From Microcaldota archaeon (GTDB lineage: Archaea > Micrarchaeota > Micrarchaeia > Anstonellales > Bilamarchaeaceae): a stretch of 41,822 nt of DNA. The translations under genes were made by a program, and so were the position numbers. Where the stretch lies: the NCBI GenBank assembly GCA_018304385.1, contig JAGVWJ010000006.1, positions 1 through 41,822 of the forward strand, given 5' to 3'. The notes under the pieces are model-generated. The model was not told the DNA's origin, made no database searches, and saw only the letters and a program-made list of their open reading frames with translations. How positions within the stretch are numbered: position 1 is the stretch's first letter; every line of letters begins with the position of its first letter. Positions 36,299 through 41,822 of this stretch are shown piece after piece.

Positions 36299-36808
36299 TT
36301 ATTTCCGCTTCTTCGTACTTTTTTTCTTAACACTGCGCCTTTCTATATGTGGCAGCTTAGGTTTGTGCTCTGGCTTTAATATTTTAGCTAGCGCCTGCCC
36401 TTGTATAATCAGATGCTTCAACTTATTTTTATCCTCTAAAGTACCGAGCTTATCAACCTGCCTAAGGCGATTCGCATAATTTCTATACGCTTTCACAGCA
36501 GCTGCATACGCATCTCTAATATGCGGATCAATTATATTACTACCAATCAATCTCTTTTCATCTGCAGTCATGCTTTTGTTTGGTGTGAATACGCGCACAT
36601 TAAATCTTGCAGCTACCTTAGAAACAAAACTTGGTGCAGGAGAAACATCGCTCGCAACTAAACTAGGTATGCCTATTTTTGCTACTATTCTTACAATTGT
36701 TTCATCATTTGCTTCTTTTTCTACACCAGCAGCAACTAGCGCGCCATTTAGATCAAGTACTGCATAACCGACGTTTATACCTGCATCTATTCCGACTATT
36801 ACATACAT
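36299..36808 (-). CDS. DUF460-like RNase H-fold protein
   Basis: 169 residues. IVGIDAGINVGYAVLDLNG is the first strand of a RuvC/RNase H-like fold, with an acidic residue at Asp8 and the strand pattern repeated at PSLVASDVSPAP. The C-terminus is Lys-rich (RRSVKKKSTKKRK), suited to RNA or DNA binding. Similar to the C-terminal domain of archaeal DUF460 proteins but lacking an added zinc or coiled-coil region. Start at 36808 matches a TATA-like AATTTAAACC about 25 bases upstream. Confidence 0.75.
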   Translation of the reverse strand: MYVIVGIDAGINVGYAVLDLNGALVAAGVEKEANDETIVRIVAKIGIPSLVASDVSPAPSFVSKVAARFNVRVFTPNKSMTADEKRLIGSNIIDPHIRDAYAAAVKAYRNYANRLRQVDKLGTLEDKNKLKHLIIQGQALAKILKPEHKPKLPHIERRSVKKKSTKKRK

Positions 36809-36916
36809 GATTTGCATTCGAGAGCAAGGTTTAAATTGTTTAGCAGCACATAAATACTTATTTGTTTATTTATGGTAAAACGCGTATTTATAAATATTTC
36901 TGAATAAAATAAATTC

Positions 36917-39900
36917 ATGGCGCGAGCACTTCATTCAGGTCAACCCACGCAAATTGTTCTTAGGTCTGCTAGCTTAGTTGATAGATTGCGGATAGCAATA
37001 TCAACTGCATTAAATATTTCAAACTTTGACAAGACATTTTTACAAGCACTTGAAAAGGTAGCAAAGAGATGGGAAAAAGAGCCTGATCCATCAGCATATA
37101 TCTCAAATATCGCAAAAATATTGTTTAATGCAAAAAATTTATTTGAAGCAAGGGTTGGAAAAGGATATGAAAAACAATGGAACGAGCTGTTGGTCGTTGC
37201 AATAGAGCAATGCGGCCATGATTATGAAGTGCTGAACTATGTTTTTGATGGAATATGTTCACGTGTTACTACATCTGAAATTAATGAGCTTGTTAGAAAT
37301 GCAGCAACCGCAATTCGGCAATGTGCATTTGATAGACAGGAATTTGAGCAGTTTCTAGCAGCTAAGTTAGATCCAACTGGTTATCTTGTGTATCGTTTAA
37401 GAAAATTAAGAGAGGTTGCTGGCGTTAGCGATTCAAGAGAATCAAGAAGACTTTTTGATGCGTTAGAGGGGCCAAAGGAATCAAAGGCATTAGCAGTTCG
37501 AACCTTGCCTTCTGAAGTTAGGGCAATCCTACCAGTTCATGTGCCTGCAAGTGCAATAGTTAAATTAAGTGGAGTTGCAGACCCAATGGCAGCTGCTGTT
37601 TTATCAGGAGATCTAAAGCTAAAGGACGTACCGCCATATTTTTATCTTCAAGTTAGGGGGCAGATTGAACGTGCAGTTGTTCTATCAACCTGGAAAGAGG
37701 CATTATGTGCTAGGGTAAAGGCTGAATTTGGTCAGGAACAGAGCGAACTAATAAGAAGGGCCATAGAAGAATTTTATTATCAATTGTCAGTTGCAAAATC
37801 CCTGGTTGAAAATGAGCCAGGTATGGAAAAATGGAGGGATGTTCTTAAATATGCTGAAGATTCCGTTATCCAATCAGCTTATAATTATGTTACCAAATTA
37901 TCTTTTGCATACTCAAAAATAAGTTTAGAAAACCTTCTTGACAGAATTATTATGATGACAGAGCTATTTTCTGTCATGGAAGTCATGAATGGGTCAATTG
38001 ACATAGAAGAACTCTTGAAATTAAAAATTGATGAGAGTGGTTGCTTTGGTCTAATACAACATGCCTCATTTATCCTTCAACCAGATTCTCCTTACATTAT
38101 TGATGGTTTACAAAGATATGATATTCCAATCTTTGTATCTGTTATTGAGAATCAATGCTATGTAAGTACATTGGATGGGCGGGTATTAAGGGTAATGAGG
38201 GATCTGCCAGCTATCTGTACAATAGCAACCCCTGCAGCACTGCTCTATGCAAATAAACTTATTGGTGTTTTTAATGTTAGAACAGACCACAATGGTCATA
38301 TACATCTGCTTGATACAAAAGCAGGCGCATCAATAGAAGCCAAATTACGTGTTCCTGGCCTTCCACCAAATGCAATGCTTGTGCTTAGGGTTGCTGATGA
38401 CGAGGTTTTCATAGAGCAAGATGGAATAGGCATAAAGACAATTAGCTTGGATGAGCTTCGTAGTCCACCTATTCTTCACATGGTTGATAATGCCAGACAT
38501 ATTCCTAGAGAGGCAATAATGCGCTTGCGTGCTTCAAATGCAAATTTTTATATTGAAACATCAGTAGCAGCATGTCAGGAAGTGCCTATAGAAGAACAGG
38601 CAGCACTGCTTTCCAGATCATTTCATGTACTATGTTCAACATATAATGTGAATAATGCATCAAGTGTATTGCCTTTTACAGAAGATATATACATTGTGCC
38701 TCAGGAATTTGCCACACGTTTTATGACTACAACTGAAACAGCGCAGTATGCTGCAGCAAGAACAAAAAGCGGCGCCATACTGCTAATTGCGCGCAATACT
38801 GATCCAATAGATGTGGCGATATCGTTAGTTCATGAAGATGGGCATGGCTACGCTGAGCAGGTTTTTCCCAGGCCATTCTCCCGTTATTTTACTATTGATG
38901 CTACAAGGCAGTTACTTGGTATGCAGACTATTGCAAATGCATTTGAAGAAGAGGTTAGCGAGATTTTTGCTGAACTATGCGTATTAAGATTTGCACAAAA
39001 TGCACTGGAGAATAAAATACTTGGATATGATGAACTGGAGAGATGGATTCGCAATGCAATGCATCATATAAAAGGAGAATTAGAAGGCCTGCAAAAACAA
39101 ATTGATCGTGGCAATCTAAGCGATGAGGGTATACATCTAGTGAATGCACTATCTCAAGATTTTAGCGAACTAAAGAGATCTTTGAGCTCATTAAAAGGAA
39201 CCCTAGCATTTAACCAATCCAAAAGATTTGATAGCGTGCGCGATTGTACAGTAGAAGCAATAAAAAAAGACAGCTACGAAGGCCAGGTAATTTCCCTTGA
39301 TCGTTTATTCGATCACGAGGTTGTTGCAGCAGAAAAGGTTAGATCGCAGGATCTAGAAATGATGAGGGCAAGACAATCAGCAGCAATTGGGAGAAAGGTA
39401 TTACCTTCTCCTCATGCAGTAGGCCTCCAGCCTATTGTTGAAGAGGCAGTTGAGTTTGGCCTAAGAAAGGCTGCAGTTGAATTTGAGGCAAAGCATACAG
39501 AGGATGAAATAGTAGAACTTATGGAATCACTTCGTATGAGGAAAATAACAGACAAATCTTTAGCTGCTACTCTAAGAAAAATAAGAGAAATGCACCCTGA
39601 AAAATATCCCAAACCAAAAAAGCAGCCTGATTATTCATGGCCAGGAGGTGTGTCCCCTTTTGATCCATGGAATTCAGTACTAGTATTGGATATACTTAGT
39701 AGTGCTGAAATAAAAGGAAACAAGCTAAACCGTGGCCACGTTTTAGCAAGCATGACTGCCATGTACGAGGATAAGTTTGAGCGTGCACAGTTAGATCATC
39801 CTTTGTTTAAGGGAACCGGCAAGGAATTTTTAAGACGTTATAAACATGAACGTGATGGAACATGGACGTCTTTTAAGGCTAAGATTGGTGTTCCTAAAAC

Positions 39901-40447
39901 ACTTACTCGGTATGAGACAGAGATGATACATAAGAAGGCAGTTATATCTGAAGGACTAAGATTTCAATTGCAAACAAAAGAAGGTTGTGTCCAGCTATTG
40001 TTAAACAGAAGGACTGATAGAGGCGGAATTTCAGTACCTTATATGAATAATCCAAAAAGATATTCTCTTGTGGGTTTAACTGGTTTCTTAAATACTATAT
40101 TTACTGATATTAACGGAGAGCTTGTTAGTGGAAAAGCGGTTTTAAATGCATTTGGCGATGGAACGCTAACTAATGGTAATTACAAAGCACTATTAACATT
40201 TGCTGGATTTGAAATCGAACAATTGGTCACTACCAATAAAGATCAGATGAGAGCAATACTATCTAGTTCAGTTGTTGTAACAGAAAACGGTATTGTATCC
40301 ATTTCTGCTCCAACAGATTTTCAATCATTTAAAGATACGGTATTCTGGCATCCTGCATTTTATGGAAATGGCCTAACGTTTCTAGCAGCGTGCAATCTGC
40401 CGCTTAGCGAAGATGGATATAATAGATTAATCGAGGGTGTGAAATGA
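36917..40447 (+). CDS. Large protein with zincin (HEDGH) motif
   Basis: 1176 residues, the largest gene here. No signal peptide. Residues 1-430 are mostly helical (LRIAISTALNISNFDKT). About 430-560 includes a beta-rich segment (IGVFNVRTDHNGHIHLLD). VAISLVHEDGHGYAEQ at about 632-647 gives an H-E-x-x-H metal site, and NAFEEEVSEIFAEL about 40 residues on offers a gluzincin-type Glu ligand. The C-terminal third includes MRKITDKSLAATLRKIREMH and a domain about 900-1176 with GGISVPYMNNPKRYSLVGL. It overlaps the next gene by 4 bases. No overall family recognised; a protease is inferred from the motif alone. Confidence 0.65.
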   Translation: MARALHSGQPTQIVLRSASLVDRLRIAISTALNISNFDKTFLQALEKVAKRWEKEPDPSAYISNIAKILFNAKNLFEARVGKGYEKQWNELLVVAIEQCGHDYEVLNYVFDGICSRVTTSEINELVRNAATAIRQCAFDRQEFEQFLAAKLDPTGYLVYRLRKLREVAGVSDSRESRRLFDALEGPKESKALAVRTLPSEVRAILPVHVPASAIVKLSGVADPMAAAVLSGDLKLKDVPPYFYLQVRGQIERAVVLSTWKEALCARVKAEFGQEQSELIRRAIEEFYYQLSVAKSLVENEPGMEKWRDVLKYAEDSVIQSAYNYVTKLSFAYSKISLENLLDRIIMMTELFSVMEVMNGSIDIEELLKLKIDESGCFGLIQHASFILQPDSPYIIDGLQRYDIPIFVSVIENQCYVSTLDGRVLRVMRDLPAICTIATPAALLYANKLIGVFNVRTDHNGHIHLLDTKAGASIEAKLRVPGLPPNAMLVLRVADDEVFIEQDGIGIKTISLDELRSPPILHMVDNARHIPREAIMRLRASNANFYIETSVAACQEVPIEEQAALLSRSFHVLCSTYNVNNASSVLPFTEDIYIVPQEFATRFMTTTETAQYAAARTKSGAILLIARNTDPIDVAISLVHEDGHGYAEQVFPRPFSRYFTIDATRQLLGMQTIANAFEEEVSEIFAELCVLRFAQNALENKILGYDELERWIRNAMHHIKGELEGLQKQIDRGNLSDEGIHLVNALSQDFSELKRSLSSLKGTLAFNQSKRFDSVRDCTVEAIKKDSYEGQVISLDRLFDHEVVAAEKVRSQDLEMMRARQSAAIGRKVLPSPHAVGLQPIVEEAVEFGLRKAAVEFEAKHTEDEIVELMESLRMRKITDKSLAATLRKIREMHPEKYPKPKKQPDYSWPGGVSPFDPWNSVLVLDILSSAEIKGNKLNRGHVLASMTAMYEDKFERAQLDHPLFKGTGKEFLRRYKHERDGTWTSFKAKIGVPKTLTRYETEMIHKKAVISEGLRFQLQTKEGCVQLLLNRRTDRGGISVPYMNNPKRYSLVGLTGFLNTIFTDINGELVSGKAVLNAFGDGTLTNGNYKALLTFAGFEIEQLVTTNKDQMRAILSSSVVVTENGIVSISAPTDFQSFKDTVFWHPAFYGNGLTFLAACNLPLSEDGYNRLIEGVK

Positions 40448-41607
40448 GAAGGAGATTAGGAGGGGCCCACGCTTTACGTGCAGAAGATCCATTCAGAAGA
40501 TACAAGCAAGAACCAACGCATGAAATGAGAAAGCAAGAGGTTGTAGGCAATAGGCAGGAGGCGGTAAGACGAACTAGGGAAATGCTACGAAGTATGACTG
40601 TTGAGCAGCTTTTACAAGTAGTCGAATTCGTTCCGCAGGAATTAGATTTGTTTGAAGCACTAGCCTTAGCACAAAGAGAAAATAAGCTAATAGTTCCAAA
40701 TGACATTCTTGATAGAATTATGGGGGGTATAACAGATACTGAATTGTTAAAAAAACTCTATAAAGGGCCGACATGGACAGGTACTCTAGTTATTTATGAA
40801 GCACCAGACAAAAAATTTGGAAAGCAAGTTACTTTTACATTTGAATACCAGAAGAACGTAAAATCTTCCTTTTCCTTCAAAATACCAAAACAATTCCAGG
40901 GATTAAGAAACTGTGCCTTAGCAATTGAACATCCTGATTTCGAAATAGTAGAAATTTCAAAAAAACCTAGTAAACTAGTAGAAGGAGCGAACATAACTCT
41001 AATAGAAAATTTCCCTAAGGAATCTGATAAATGGTACTCCCCCCATCAACAAACAAAAGTCCCACAAGGTGAGCCAGTAGAAGAATCAAATGAAGCGAGA
41101 AATTTCCGGCGAATAGATGGCGTTTATATTGGCCTTCTTTCTCACAGTGTTTTCATTATCTGTGGTTTTGGCGGTCTCGTAGCTATTCTCAATGAGAAGC
41201 AGTACGTTCGCGCTGACGAGATGCCATACTTTGATTGCGTGTTGACGTCTGTCAGTTTTGCTAACTTATTATTCCAAAAACTACATTTCATTTATTCTTC
41301 TTTCTTTTCCTTAGCAAAAATTAGTTCCTGTTTAATAAACACATGCGTATTTGGATCTACGTTTTGTCCAACTACTGCACCACTGCCTATCCAACAGTTC
41401 TCGCCAATAAGCTTTCCAGGCATTACACAAGAAAGCACGCCGAATTTTACATTATCTCCAATCACACAGCCTAATTTTTTTCTTCCAGAATTTACCCATC
41501 CGCGCTCTGTAAGTACATTCACATTACTTTCATCAAATCTAAAATTAGCAATCTGCGTACCCGCACCAAAATTAACATTATCACCAATCACACTATCTCC
41601 AATATAA
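40444..41607 (+). CDS. Hypothetical partner of the zincin; 3' end doubtful
   Basis: ATGA overlap with the 1176-aa gene. Residues 1-100 are basic and helical (EAVRRTREMLRSMTVEQL); about 120-210 look like a beta-sandwich domain (TWTGTLVIYEAP, SFSFKIPKQFQGLRN). From about 218 a hydrophobic stretch (IGLLSHSVFIICGFGGLVAI) may be a membrane helix. From 41292 on, the frame is only the reverse of the convergent acyltransferase gene, so the last 105 codons are unlikely to be real coding. Either the stop has been lost by a frameshift or the gene ends in the 41100-41290 region. I trust the gene to about 41100. Confidence 0.45.
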   Translation: MRRRLGGAHALRAEDPFRRYKQEPTHEMRKQEVVGNRQEAVRRTREMLRSMTVEQLLQVVEFVPQELDLFEALALAQRENKLIVPNDILDRIMGGITDTELLKKLYKGPTWTGTLVIYEAPDKKFGKQVTFTFEYQKNVKSSFSFKIPKQFQGLRNCALAIEHPDFEIVEISKKPSKLVEGANITLIENFPKESDKWYSPHQQTKVPQGEPVEESNEARNFRRIDGVYIGLLSHSVFIICGFGGLVAILNEKQYVRADEMPYFDCVLTSVSFANLLFQKLHFIYSSFFSLAKISSCLINTCVFGSTFCPTTAPLPIQQFSPISFPGITQESTPNFTLSPITQPNFFLPEFTHPRSVSTFTLLSSNLKLAICVPAPKLTLSPITLSPI

Positions 41608-41822
41608 ATAAGGTGCTTTGCCTTAACATTATCAAACAAAATACTATTCTTTATTGTAGTGGAATCCCCTATCTCACAATGCTTTCCAATACTATTAAAT
41701 CCACGCAAGCAGGCATTTGGTCCAATCTCGCTTCCCTCGCTTATATAGCTAGTTCCTTCTATAAAACTGTCAAATATTTTCGCTCCTTTTTCCATTATTA
41801 CTTTTCCATTTATTGTGCAATT
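41292..41822 (-). CDS. GlmU-like hexapeptide acyltransferase domain, N-terminus beyond window
   Basis: A left-handed beta-helix built of hexapeptide repeats (ISEGSEIGPNACLRG, IGKHCEIGDSTTIKN, VIGDNVNFGAGTQIAN, LIGENCWIGSGAVVG). The frame continues upstream of the first ATG (41795) to the window edge (NCTINGKVIMEKGAKI), so this is the C-terminal part of a larger protein. GTQIANFRFDESNV resembles the acetyl-CoA site region of archaeal GlmU-like sugar-1-phosphate nucleotidyltransferase/acetyltransferases that make UDP-GlcNAc. An N-terminal nucleotidyltransferase domain is expected outside the window. Confidence 0.8.
   Translation of the reverse strand, partial: NCTINGKVIMEKGAKIFDSFIEGTSYISEGSEIGPNACLRGFNSIGKHCEIGDSTTIKNSILFDNVKAKHLIYIGDSVIGDNVNFGAGTQIANFRFDESNVNVLTERGWVNSGRKKLGCVIGDNVKFGVLSCVMPGKLIGENCWIGSGAVVGQNVDPNTHVFIKQELIFAKEKKEE

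Overview
The window is an AT-rich archaeal chromosome segment, densely packed and with almost no spacing inside operons. Archaeal identity rests on an archaeal-type ThrRS with an N-terminal editing module, a eukaryote/archaeal-type GlyRS, Rpo7 (RpoE'), Spt4, SecF-SecD without YajC, an archaeal HMG-CoA synthase, a DUF460-like protein, pilin-like proteins with class III signal peptides, TATA boxes about 25 bases ahead of leaderless starts, and GGTGA-type ribosome binding sites. Three tRNA genes carry introns in the D arm and/or T loop rather than the anticodon loop. Many lineage-specific small proteins and lipoproteins suggest a DPANN-like or other deep, poorly sampled lineage, but the sequence alone does not fix the phylum.

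Layout. 1-3150 (minus): edge-truncated membrane protein, purM, a HAD phosphatase and an ankyrin protein. 3212-5172 (plus): an accessory stretch with a degenerate LAGLIDADG protein behind a chain of hairpins, paired TCGTGACAA sites, a structured leader and three tiny genes (HTH, HEAT-like, unknown). 5224-8607: ThrRS with an extra AlaX/SAD-like segment, convergent with a LAGLIDADG homing endonuclease. 8608-11797: structured non-coding DNA, an unknown 77-aa gene, a leader with mutually exclusive stems, and a three-gene unit (636-aa protein, zinc-ribbon protein, membrane protein). 11808-11961: tRNA-Lys with two introns. 12024-15373 (plus): His-rich membrane protein, CcdA-like thiol transporter, ATP-cone protein, Rieske protein, lipoprotein and a CxxC membrane protein, probably an envelope redox cluster.

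15379-22772 (minus): surface glycoprotein, HMG-CoA synthase, membrane-anchored lipoprotein, class I aminotransferase, a four-gene pilin-like operon, a PsbP-like lipoprotein, spt4 and rpo7. 22920-28753 (plus): lipoprotein, GlyRS, two tandem paralogues of unknown function (one with a sigma-region-4-like helix-turn-helix), an extracellular metallo-beta-lactamase-fold lipoprotein and another lipoprotein. 28754-33064 (minus): secD, secF and a HEAT-repeat protein. 33150-36270 (minus): tRNA-Ala with a T-loop intron, a RHH/PemK toxin-antitoxin pair, an MNT-HEPN-methyltransferase operon flanked by direct repeats, and tRNA-Leu with two introns. 36299-41822: a DUF460-like protein, a 1176-aa protein with a HEDGH zincin motif and its partner, and the C-terminal part of a GlmU-like hexapeptide transferase.

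The features most likely to be new are the homologous T-loop tRNA introns, the MNT(wHTH)-HEPN-methyltransferase operon with paired operators and flanking repeats, degenerate 7-bp tandem repeats at several gene junctions, a 29-bp palindromic element read in the same frame in three proteins, and the alternative-stem leader at 9126-9274.
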